Below, one piece after another: positions 57,172-64,000 of a DNA stretch of 64,000 nt. The DNA comes from Roseomonas sp. OT10. GTDB taxonomy: Bacteria > Pseudomonadota > Alphaproteobacteria > Acetobacterales > Acetobacteraceae. The notes under the pieces are model-generated. The model was not told the DNA's origin. It made no database searches and saw only the letters and a program-made list of their open reading frames with translations. The stretch is from assembly GCF_020991085.1 (NCBI RefSeq), contig NZ_CP087719.1:3430001-3494000 (forward strand), read 5' to 3'. How positions within the stretch are numbered: the first letter of the stretch is position 1; the number at the start of each line of letters is the position of its first letter. A program made the translations under genes and the position numbers.

Positions 57172-57980
57172 TGGACGACACCCTGGCCGCCCCGGATTCC
57201 GGCACCAGCCAGCTCGAGCAGGTCACCGCCCTCCTTCGCGGCCATATCCTCTCCGGCGCCTTCGAACCGGGCGAGCGGCTGATGGAAGTGCCGCTGGCGG
57301 AGATGCTGGGCACCTCCCGGACGCCGATCCGCCTGGCCCTGTCGCTGCTCCAGGCGGAGCGGCTGGTGGTGGCGGGCGGCCCGCGCCGCGGCTTCGTGGT
57401 GAACTCCTTCTCGCTGGAGGAGGTGTTCGAGGCGATCGAGGCGCGCGGCGCGCTGGAGGGGCTGGCCGCGCGCCACCTGGCCGAGCGCGGCCTGTCCCCG
57501 GCCGATGCCGCATCCCTGCGTGCAGGCCTGGAGGCGGGGGCGGCGCTGCTGGCCGAGGCGCGGGAGGACGAGGCCCGCGCGGATGATGCCTGGGGCCGCG
57601 CCTGGGCCCGCAACAACGCCGCCTTCCATGCCGCCCTCGTCGGCGCCGCGCGCAACCGCGCCATCGCCGCGGCGCTGGAGCCGCTGAACCGCATCCCCCT
57701 CACTGCCCCCACCGCCGTCGTGCTGCGCACCGGCGACCGCGCCGCCGACCTGCACCGGCTGCGCCGGGCCCAGGACGACCACGCCGACATCCTCGATGCC
57801 GTCGCGACGGGACAGGGCAGCCGTGCCGAGGCGCTGCTGCGCGAGCATGCGCTGCTCAACATCCGCAACAAGCGGCGCAACTTCGCCGAGATCAAGGCGC
57901 GCAAGGCGGCCGGCGATATCCCCGGGCTCGACCTGGTGGAGGCCGCCGCCGCGCCGCCGCCGCGCCGTGGCCGGCGCTGA
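57171..57980 (+). CDS. GntR family (FadR subfamily) transcriptional regulator
   Basis: 269 residues. N-terminal winged helix: LRGHILSGAFEPGERLMEVPLAEMLGTSRTPIRLALSLL with the TSRTPIR recognition helix; C-terminal FCD effector domain with FEAIEARGALEGLAARHLAERGL and the metal/ligand residues in NNAAFHAALVGAARN and QDDHADILDAVATGQ (His set of FadR-C). Starts the plus-strand catabolic block, 31 bases before the metalloenzyme gene, so it may be a regulator of and co-transcribed with that block. Confidence 0.9.
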   Translation: MDDTLAAPDSGTSQLEQVTALLRGHILSGAFEPGERLMEVPLAEMLGTSRTPIRLALSLLQAERLVVAGGPRRGFVVNSFSLEEVFEAIEARGALEGLAARHLAERGLSPADAASLRAGLEAGAALLAEAREDEARADDAWGRAWARNNAAFHAALVGAARNRAIAAALEPLNRIPLTAPTAVVLRTGDRAADLHRLRRAQDDHADILDAVATGQGSRAEALLREHALLNIRNKRRNFAEIKARKAAGDIPGLDLVEAAAAPPPRRGRR

Positions 57981-58011
57981 CCACCGATCACCCAGGGAGG
58001 AAACGCAAACC

Positions 58012-59199
58012 GTGCCAAGCTTCCACAGCAGCGTCGAGGACATCCTCGCCTCGTCCACCCGCCGCGGCCTGCCGCGCAAGGTGCAGATCACGCCGTCCGA
58101 CACCGCCAGCTACATGCGCGGGATCGACAATTTCTGCCGCGTCATGGCGATCCGCCCGGGCGACCACGTGGTGATGCTGACCGACCCGCTGCTCGACCCG
58201 CGCGTGATCCAGGCGGTGCAGGGCCTGGCGCGCGGGCGGGGGGCGAGCTTCATCTCGTACATGGGGGAGTCCACCCGCTACGTGACCGTCCCGGACGAGG
58301 CCAAGGCGCTGCTGGAGCGGGCGACCTTCGTCGTCTCCACCTGGTTCGCCTCGGTGCTCGACCCGTTCTGCATCGGCCTGCGTCGCAAGAAGGGGCAGCG
58401 CTGGGTGAAGATCACCTTCTTCCGCGACCTCGACCTGCTGCACACGCCGCAGGCGCAGTTCCCGGTGGAGCTGCTGGGCGAGATCATCCGCGCCACCGGC
58501 CGCATGTTCCCGGAAGCCGGCGACTTCACGCTTCGCATCACCGACCCGCGCGGCACGGACTTCCGCGTCCCGTTCAGCGAGCGGATGCTGCAGCACCTGC
58601 GCCGCCACAACCGCTGGCGCGGGCAGAACGTGGCGGACCAGGATGGCTGCTACGTCCACTACCTGCCGACGCACGGGCCGAACCTGTTCGAGCCGAGCAT
58701 GGTCGGGCTGCAGCCGGAGGAGAAGATCGGCGTCACCGGCACGATCTGGCCGCAATGGGCGGTGGGCTTCGACGAGCCCTTCCAGGAGCCGCTGGGCGTC
58801 GAGTTCGAGAACGACGTGGTGAAGGCCGTCCACGGCGAGAGCTGGGAGGCGCAGGTGATGCGCGACTACCTGATCGGCGGCACGCTGGAGGAGGTGGGCT
58901 GCGGCCACAACCCGAAGGCCCCGCGCTTCGACATCTACCCCGCCGGCCCGAATTCGCCCGGTGCGCTGCATTTCGGCATCAACGCGCTGCAGCCCTCCGA
59001 GTACCTCCGCCGCGTCATGCCGAACTGGGAGGAGCCGCACATCCACATGGACCTCGTCACCTTCGACAGCACGGTGATGGCGGGGAACCGCACCATGGTG
59101 GAGGACGGCTACCTGATGTCCCTGCGCGACCCGGCGGTGCGCGCCCTGGCCGAGACCTATGGCGACCCGGTGGAGCTGCTGGAGGCCTATCCGGTCTGA
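58012..59199 (+). CDS. M29-type / NicX-like metalloenzyme, function unknown
   Basis: 395 residues from a GTG behind GGGAGGA. Shows the fold of M29 aminopeptidases and the iron enzyme NicX (2,5-dihydroxypyridine dioxygenase): VEFENDVVKAVHGESWEAQVMRDYL with Glu279 region, GCGHN with His299, then HIHMD with His345 and Asp347 as likely metal ligands, and MVEDGYLM near the end. Spacing matches NicX-like proteins better than peptidases. No nicotinate-pathway partners beside it, so the real substrate is open; a ring-cleaving or amide-hydrolysing role is conjecture. Confidence 0.72.
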   Translation: MPSFHSSVEDILASSTRRGLPRKVQITPSDTASYMRGIDNFCRVMAIRPGDHVVMLTDPLLDPRVIQAVQGLARGRGASFISYMGESTRYVTVPDEAKALLERATFVVSTWFASVLDPFCIGLRRKKGQRWVKITFFRDLDLLHTPQAQFPVELLGEIIRATGRMFPEAGDFTLRITDPRGTDFRVPFSERMLQHLRRHNRWRGQNVADQDGCYVHYLPTHGPNLFEPSMVGLQPEEKIGVTGTIWPQWAVGFDEPFQEPLGVEFENDVVKAVHGESWEAQVMRDYLIGGTLEEVGCGHNPKAPRFDIYPAGPNSPGALHFGINALQPSEYLRRVMPNWEEPHIHMDLVTFDSTVMAGNRTMVEDGYLMSLRDPAVRALAETYGDPVELLEAYPV

Positions 59200-59300
59200 T
59201 CCGGCCGGCGCGGCCAGACAGGATGGCGCGCGGCCCCGAAGCCGCGCGCAGGCCGGGGGCATGCCCGCCGGCCGGATGCAAGGGTGGAGGAGTCCGAAGA

Positions 59301-60344
59301 ATGTCCCATGGTTCCGGCGCATGCGCGCCGTCATCCCGCATGCCCGCGGCATCGCGGCGGCGCCTGCTCGGCGCCGGCGCCGCGCTGCTGGCCACGCCGG
59401 TGTCCGGCCGCGGCGCGCTCGCCCAGGGAGGAGGCCAGGCGGGCGCCTATCCGGACCGTCCCGTGAAGCTGATCGTCCCCTTCCCGCCCGGCGGCGGCGG
59501 CGACACCCTGGCCCGCCTCGCCGCGCAGCCGGCGCAGGAGGTCCTGGGCCAGACCCTCGTGATCGACAACCGCGCCGGGGCGGGCGGCAACCTGGGCGCC
59601 GAGGCGGCCGCGCGCTCCCCGGCCGATGGCTACACCCTGCTCTACGGGACCAATGGCACGCACGGGATCAACGAGGCGCTCTATCCCCGGCTGCCCTTCC
59701 GCCCGGACGCGGATTTCAGCCCCGTCGCCGCGCTGACCCGGATCGCGCTGGTGCTGGTGGTACGCAAGGACCTGCCGGTGGAGTCGGTGCCGGAGCTGAT
59801 CCGGTACCTGAAGGCCCATCCGGGCAAGGTCACCTACGCCTCGGCCGGCAACGGCACCACGGGCCACATCGCGGCGGAGATGTTCCGCGTCGCGGCCGGG
59901 GTGGAGATCGTCCACGTGCCCTATCGCGGCAATGCCCCGGCCATGACGGATCTCGGCGGCGGCCGGGTGGACATGGCGATCGACCTGATCCCCGCCGCCT
60001 ATCCGCTGGTCGAGGGTGGGCTGATCCGCGCCCTGGGGGTGACGAGCCCGCAGCCGCTGCCCAGCCTGCCGCAGCTGCCCACCCTCGCCTCCGTCCTGCC
60101 GGGCTTCGAGGTCGCGGCCTGGGACGGCATCTTCGTGCCGGCCGGCACGCCGGAGCCGGCGATCCGCCGCCTGAACGCCGCCTTCCGCGAGGGGCTGCGC
60201 AAGCCCGACACGGTGGACCGGCTGCGCGCCCGCGGCGCGGAGGTGGCGCCGCTGGAATCGCCGCAGGACTTCGCCGGCTTCGTGGCCGCCGAGCGCGGCA
60301 AGTGGGCGGCAGCGGTGAAGGCCAGCGGCGCCCGCATGGGCTGA
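59301..60344 (+). CDS. Bug-type (TctC) periplasmic solute-binding protein
   Basis: 347 residues. Signal with Tat-like SRRRLLGAGAALLATPVSGRGALAQ, then YPDRPVKLIVPFPPGGGGDTLARL, IDNRAGAGGNLGAEAAARS, VTYASAGNGTTGHIAAEMF and VPYRGNAPAMTDLGGGRVDMA, the Bug core. GGAGGAG ribosome-binding site. No TctA/TctB nearby, but surrounded by catabolic genes, so its ligand is probably the substrate of this block, perhaps a carboxylate or amide; inference from location. Confidence 0.92.
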   Translation: MSHGSGACAPSSRMPAASRRRLLGAGAALLATPVSGRGALAQGGGQAGAYPDRPVKLIVPFPPGGGGDTLARLAAQPAQEVLGQTLVIDNRAGAGGNLGAEAAARSPADGYTLLYGTNGTHGINEALYPRLPFRPDADFSPVAALTRIALVLVVRKDLPVESVPELIRYLKAHPGKVTYASAGNGTTGHIAAEMFRVAAGVEIVHVPYRGNAPAMTDLGGGRVDMAIDLIPAAYPLVEGGLIRALGVTSPQPLPSLPQLPTLASVLPGFEVAAWDGIFVPAGTPEPAIRRLNAAFREGLRKPDTVDRLRARGAEVAPLESPQDFAGFVAAERGKWAAAVKASGARMG

Positions 60345-60369
60345 GCCGGGCCAGGGGCCGCCCCGCCCC

Positions 60370-60417
60370 CTGGCCTGCCCCCTGGCCTGCCCCCTGGCCC
60401 GCTCCCTGGCCCGCCGC
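60370..60417. repeat. Four tandem 12-base units (CTGGCCTGCCCC type)
   Basis: Two exact copies of CTGGCCTGCCCC are followed by two variants (CTGGCCCGCTCC and CTGGCCCGCCGC), with related GC-rich sequence on either side, within the 223-base gap after the Bug gene. Likely a slippage repeat; no hairpin or operator role seen. Confidence 0.75.
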
Positions 60418-60567
60418 TTGCCAGGCCCGCCCCGCCCCCTTGCCGTGGGGGCCGGGTCGGCGCGACGCTCCCGTGCCGTCGCCGGCCCCGGGGCCCGGCC
60501 CGCCGCCGCTGCAGGGGGGCGGGCGGGGCGCCGCGTGGCGCGGGACCCGGATACGGAGTGAAGGCAC

Positions 60568-61392
60568 ATGGCTGCACTGACCAGCCCCAAGGTCCACATG
60601 GGCACCCTGACCGGCGGGGAGGGACGGGAGGCCTATGCCGCCAACCCGGTGATCCTGCTGCCGCTCGGCAGCCACGAGGACCAGGGCCCGCACGCGCCCA
60701 TGGGCGACTACCTGCTGGCCGAGAAGATGGCCGAGCTGATCGCGCTGCGGGCCACCGCCGCCGGCACGCCCACCTATGTCGCCCCCGTGCTGCCCTTCGG
60801 CGGCGCCGACTGGTTCGGCCCGATGATCGGCGGCATCGCCATCAGCCAGGCGACGCTGACCGCCGTGCTGGCGGACATGGTGGAGAGCCTGGGGCGCAAC
60901 GGGCTGACGCGGATCGTCGTCATCAACGGCCATGGCGGCAATGTCGGCCCGGTCGCGGAGGTGGCGCGCCAGATCTGGCAGGATCGCGGGCAGGTGATCC
61001 CCAGCCTGTACCTGTGGCGCATCGCCTACGCGCTGCTGCCCGGGCTGATCGGGGCGGAGAAGGCGAAGGCCGTCTCCGGCCACGGCGCCGATCCGCTGAC
61101 CAGCCTGGGCCTGCACCTCTTCCCGGAGCTGCTGCGCCCCGACCTGGTGCCTCAGGCGCAGCCGCTGAAGTCCGACAGCGTGCTCGGCCTGCGCTACACC
61201 GGCCTGGGGGCCGCGGATTTCGAGGGGGCGGAGATCGGCCTGCCGATGGAGTACGACGACACCTACCACCAGGGCGTGGCGAAGGGCGATCCGACGCTCT
61301 GCTCGGCCGAGACGGGCGTGCTGCTGGCGGAGAAGCTGACCGATCTCGGCGCCCGCTTCGTCGCGCACTACGCCGCGAAGATCCCCGCCTGA
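60568..61392 (+). CDS. Creatininase family amidohydrolase
   Basis: 274 residues. LPLGSHEDQGPHAPMGDYLL (residues 31-50) is the family entry motif, VVINGHGGNVGP (about 117-128) the central one, and MEYDDTYHQGVAKGDPTLC the third. True creatininase uses Glu34, His36, Asp45, His120 and Glu122; here Glu37 and Asp47 are kept but the His36 place is Gln39 and the Glu122 place is Gly124, so only one metal site looks normal. Probably opens a cyclic amide or removes a formyl group; substrate unknown. Confidence 0.85.
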   Translation: MAALTSPKVHMGTLTGGEGREAYAANPVILLPLGSHEDQGPHAPMGDYLLAEKMAELIALRATAAGTPTYVAPVLPFGGADWFGPMIGGIAISQATLTAVLADMVESLGRNGLTRIVVINGHGGNVGPVAEVARQIWQDRGQVIPSLYLWRIAYALLPGLIGAEKAKAVSGHGADPLTSLGLHLFPELLRPDLVPQAQPLKSDSVLGLRYTGLGAADFEGAEIGLPMEYDDTYHQGVAKGDPTLCSAETGVLLAEKLTDLGARFVAHYAAKIPA

Positions 61393-61444
61393 CCCGCCGG
61401 CGGCCTGGCCGCCGCCCCTGCCTTGCCTCCGGAGCCCCGCCCGC

Positions 61445-62425
61445 GTGACCAGCGCCCCCTCCCCTTCCCGGATCGTCGTCGTCGATGCCCTGCCCGCTGC
61501 CACGGTCGAGCGCCTGCGCGCCCTGCTGCCGCCCGGCTTCACGCTGGAGGCGCCGGCGACGCGCGACCTCGCGGATCTGCATGCGCTGCTGGCCGGCGCG
61601 GATTTCCTGATCTCCGGCCAGCGGGAGGTGGATGCCGCGCTGCTGCGCGCCGCGCCGAAAGCCCGGCTGCTGCACAAATGGGGCGTCGGCGTCGACAATT
61701 TCGACCTCGACGCCGCGCGCGCGCAGGGCATCGCCGTGGCCCGGACCACGGGCAGCAACGCCGTGCCGGTGGCGGAGTACGCGCTGGCGCTGACCCTCGC
61801 CCTGCTGCGCAACCTCGCCTCCGCCCATGCGCGGCTGAGCCAGGGGGAGTGGCGCGGGCTGAACGCCGCCCGTCCCGCCCTGCTGCTCTCCGGCAAGACG
61901 GTGGGCATCGTCGGCTTCGGCGCGATCGGCCAGACGCTGGCGCGCCTGCTCGCCGGCTTCGGCTGCCGCATCCTGTACAACAAGACCCGCCCCCTGCCGG
62001 CGGCGGAGGAGGCGGCCAAGGGCGTCGCCTATGCCAGCCTGGACACGATCCTGGCCGAGGCCGACGTGGTCTCCCTGCACTGCCCCCTGACGCCCCAGAC
62101 GCGTGGCCTGATCGACGCCGCCGCGCTGCGCCGCATGAAGCCGACCGCCATCCTCGTCAACGTCGCGCGCGGCGGCGTGGTGGTGGAGAGCGACCTGGTG
62201 GAGGCGCTGCGGGAGGGCGTCATCCTCGGCGCCGCCATGGATGTCTACGAGACGGAGCCGGTGCCGCCGGACCACCCGCTGCTGCGCCTGGACAACGTCG
62301 TGGTCACGCCGCACATCGCCGCCCTCTCCGCCGATACCTTCGAGCCGACGGTGCGGCGCATGTTCGCCAACATCGCCCGCCACGCGGCCGGCGAGCCCAT
62401 CCCGGAGACCGACCGGGTCGGCTGA
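61445..62425 (+). CDS. D-isomer specific 2-hydroxyacid dehydrogenase
   Basis: 326 residues. NAD-binding IVGFGAIGQTLARLLAGFG, catalytic Arg in VNVARGGVV, Glu in VYETEPVPPDHPLL and His in VVTPHIAALS complete the D-2-hydroxyacid dehydrogenase triad. LLHKWGVGVDNFDLDAAR and NAVPVAEYALALTLALLRN are typical of phosphoglycerate/glyoxylate-type members. GTG start. Likely handles the hydroxyacid formed or used by the catabolic block; exact substrate unknown. Confidence 0.9.
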   Translation: MTSAPSPSRIVVVDALPAATVERLRALLPPGFTLEAPATRDLADLHALLAGADFLISGQREVDAALLRAAPKARLLHKWGVGVDNFDLDAARAQGIAVARTTGSNAVPVAEYALALTLALLRNLASAHARLSQGEWRGLNAARPALLLSGKTVGIVGFGAIGQTLARLLAGFGCRILYNKTRPLPAAEEAAKGVAYASLDTILAEADVVSLHCPLTPQTRGLIDAAALRRMKPTAILVNVARGGVVVESDLVEALREGVILGAAMDVYETEPVPPDHPLLRLDNVVVTPHIAALSADTFEPTVRRMFANIARHAAGEPIPETDRVG

Positions 62426-62484
62426 CCCGGGCCCGGCCGCCGCGACGGAGGGGAAACCCGCCGGCCCTTCCCGATCCTTGACCC

Positions 62485-62498
62485 CCAAAACGTTTCGG
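62485..62498. promoter_or_regulatory. LacI-type operator upstream of lacI-family gene
   Basis: CCAAAACGTTTCGG, a near-perfect palindrome with the central CG of LacI-family operators, 40 bases before the regulator start. Suggests autoregulation. Confidence 0.6.
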
Positions 62499-62538
62499 AT
62501 CACCCTGCCGCCAACCCGCAGGAAGCGCGTCCAGGACC

Positions 62539-63624
62539 GTGTCGCTCGCCCGCATCGCCGCCGCGCTCGGCCTCTCCGTGACCACCGTGTCGCGGGCGCT
62601 GGGGGGCTATGCCGACGTGTCGGCGGCCACGCGCCAGCGCGTGCGGGAGGAAGCGGAGCGGCTGGGCTACCGCGCCAACGCCTCGGCCCGGCGCCTGCGG
62701 GCGGGGGTCAGCGACGCGATCGGCGTGATCCTGCCGACCGGCCCCGGACAGCTCGAGGACGCCTTCTTCCTGCGCCTGCTGGGCAGCATCGGCCCGCGCC
62801 TCGCCGCGGCCGGGCTGGACCTGATGGTCGGCGCCGCACGCCCGGGGGCGGAGGAGATGGCGCTGTACCGCCACCTCGTCGACAACCATCGGGTGGATGG
62901 CTTCCTGGTGGCACGCGCGCGGCGGCAGGACCCGCGCGTCGGCTTCCTGCTCGACCGCGGCGTGCCCTTCGTGCTGCATGGTCGCACCGAGGAGGCGCGG
63001 CCCTACGCCTATGTGGACGTGGACGGCGCCGCCGCCTTCCGCCAGGCGACGGAGCGCCTGCTGGGCTTCGGCCATCGCTGCATCGGGCTGATCAACGCCC
63101 CGGGCACCTACAGCTTCGCCCAGGCGCGCGAGGCCGGCTGGCGCGGCGCGCTGGAGGCCGCCGGCCTGCCGCCCGGCCCGCGCGCCGAGGCGGTGGCGAC
63201 GGAGGAGAACGGCTTCCGCCTGGCGCAGGCGATGCTGCGGGGGCGGACGGCGCCCACCGCGCTGCTCTGCGCCACCGACCGGCTGGCGGTCGGGGTGCTG
63301 CACGCCCTCGCCGCGGCGGAGCTGCGCGCGGCGCGCGACGTCTCCGTCCTCGGCTACGACAACCTCTCCTTCGGCACCTTCACCGATCCGCCGCTGACCA
63401 CCTTCGAGCCCCGGGTGGACGACGCGGCCGAGCGGATGGTGGGGATGCTGGTCGCCCTGCTGCGCGGCGCGCCGCCCGCCGGCATGGCGGAGATCCTGGC
63501 CGCGCAGCTGGTGGCGCGTTCCTCGGACGGGCCGGCGCCCGCGGCCGGAATGCGCCGCACGCAGCGCCGGAAGCAGGCGCCAAGCAAGGGAGAAGCGATC
63601 CATGGGAACGATACCGAAGGCTGA
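62539..63624 (+). CDS. LacI family transcriptional regulator
   Basis: 361 residues. LARIAAALGLSVTTVSRALG (residues 3-22) is the LacI helix-turn-helix, then AATRQRVREEAERLGYRANA hinge; the rest is the periplasmic-binding-protein-like effector domain (IGVILPTG, VPFVLHGRTEE, VLGYDNLSFGTFTDPPLTTF). GTG start. An operator-like site precedes it, and the next gene, an ABC solute-binding protein, begins inside its last 23 bases, so both likely serve uptake of one sugar-like or acid substrate. Confidence 0.92.
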   Translation: MSLARIAAALGLSVTTVSRALGGYADVSAATRQRVREEAERLGYRANASARRLRAGVSDAIGVILPTGPGQLEDAFFLRLLGSIGPRLAAAGLDLMVGAARPGAEEMALYRHLVDNHRVDGFLVARARRQDPRVGFLLDRGVPFVLHGRTEEARPYAYVDVDGAAAFRQATERLLGFGHRCIGLINAPGTYSFAQAREAGWRGALEAAGLPPGPRAEAVATEENGFRLAQAMLRGRTAPTALLCATDRLAVGVLHALAAAELRAARDVSVLGYDNLSFGTFTDPPLTTFEPRVDDAAERMVGMLVALLRGAPPAGMAEILAAQLVARSSDGPAPAAGMRRTQRRKQAPSKGEAIHGNDTEG

Positions 63625-64000
63625 CTCCACCACCCTGTCCCGCCGCGACGCGGGGCGGCTGGGGCTGGGCGCGCTGCTCGCCGCGGCGCTGCCGGCCGCC
63701 GGCGCGCGCGCGCAAGGACAGGAGCTGGTCTTCCTCTCCACCCAGCTGCGTCCGATCGAATCCGCGCAGGCGATGCGGCAGAAGATCCTCGCGGGCTTCG
63801 GCCGCCCGGTGAACTTCGTCACCGAGCAGCCACCGCAGCTCGGCGTGCGGGTGCGCGCGGAGCAGCAGGCGGGGGCACGCACCACCAGCCTGATCGGCGG
63901 GCTGCACGGCGAGATCCTGCCGCTGCTCTCGACCAACGCGCTGGCGCCGGTGGACGAGGTGCTGTCCGGCCTGTCCAACCGCACCTTCAACGCCGCGATG
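63602..64000 (+). CDS. ABC transporter extracellular solute-binding protein, N-terminal part (runs off the window)
   Basis: 133 residues visible. MGTIPKADSTTLSRRDAGRL starts a Tat signal (SRRDAGRLGLGALLAAALPAA), and the mature part LVFLSTQLRPIESAQAMRQK, FGRPVNFVTEQPPQLG resembles family 1 (sugar-type) solute-binding proteins. AAGGGAGAAG ribosome-binding site. Starts 23 bases before the LacI-family gene stop, so co-transcribed with it. Permease and ATPase genes would lie past base 64000. Confidence 0.85.
   Translation, partial: MGTIPKADSTTLSRRDAGRLGLGALLAAALPAAGARAQGQELVFLSTQLRPIESAQAMRQKILAGFGRPVNFVTEQPPQLGVRVRAEQQAGARTTSLIGGLHGEILPLLSTNALAPVDEVLSGLSNRTFNAAM

Overview
The window is very GC-rich chromosomal DNA from an alphaproteobacterium, most probably a member of the Acetobacteraceae close to Roseomonas. 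This rests on the alphaproteobacterial AddA/AddB pair, the ybgC-tolQRAB-pal-cpoB-tilS-ftsH-folP-glmM-thiD order, two stand-alone Bug-type solute receptors, an MbfA iron exporter, and heavy use of GTG starts with 4-base gene overlaps. No rRNA, tRNA, insertion sequence, integrase or prophage gene was seen. Most of the window is ordinary core genome; the accessory parts are the CRISPR array and the catabolic block at the right end.

Layout. 1-12000 (minus strand): cell-envelope and housekeeping run from ybgC and tolQRAB-pal-cpoB through tilS and ftsH to folP, glmM and the start of thiD. 12129-13085: MbfA behind an AT-rich control region. 13324-23274: addA/addB recombination nuclease, two YbaK-type deacylases, and a coupled tsaE, sugar kinase and sugar nucleotidyltransferase operon (peptidoglycan recycling type). 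23604-31283: cold-shock protein, a small unknown protein, TrxR-like ferredoxin reductase, GST, VOC protein, FkbM methyltransferase, a WecA-like transferase, a YjbF-type lipoprotein, a UPF0114 membrane protein and a Bug receptor.

31399-32586 is a CRISPR array of 20 near-identical type I-E-like repeats with 19 unique 32-base spacers. It is read on the minus strand, and no cas gene lies anywhere in the window. Then follow fhs, a peptide-type ABC operon without its ATPases, a DUF1289 protein, ilvD and katG.

42670-57084: DUF1345 protein; GNAT-nitrilase-lpxB operon; the nitric-oxide module nsrR/hmp with two clear NsrR operators; PepSY and DUF2946 membrane genes; a zinc module (zur divergent from hisI and a COG0523 metallochaperone around one Zur box); a lipoprotein; a coupled NUDIX-AlaX-sulfurtransferase-MetC operon; and an EamA exporter. 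57171-64000 is a plus-strand catabolic block: GntR regulator, M29/NicX-like metalloenzyme, Bug receptor, creatininase-family hydrolase, 2-hydroxyacid dehydrogenase, LacI regulator with its own operator, and the start of an ABC solute-binding protein. Its substrate cannot be read from the sequence.
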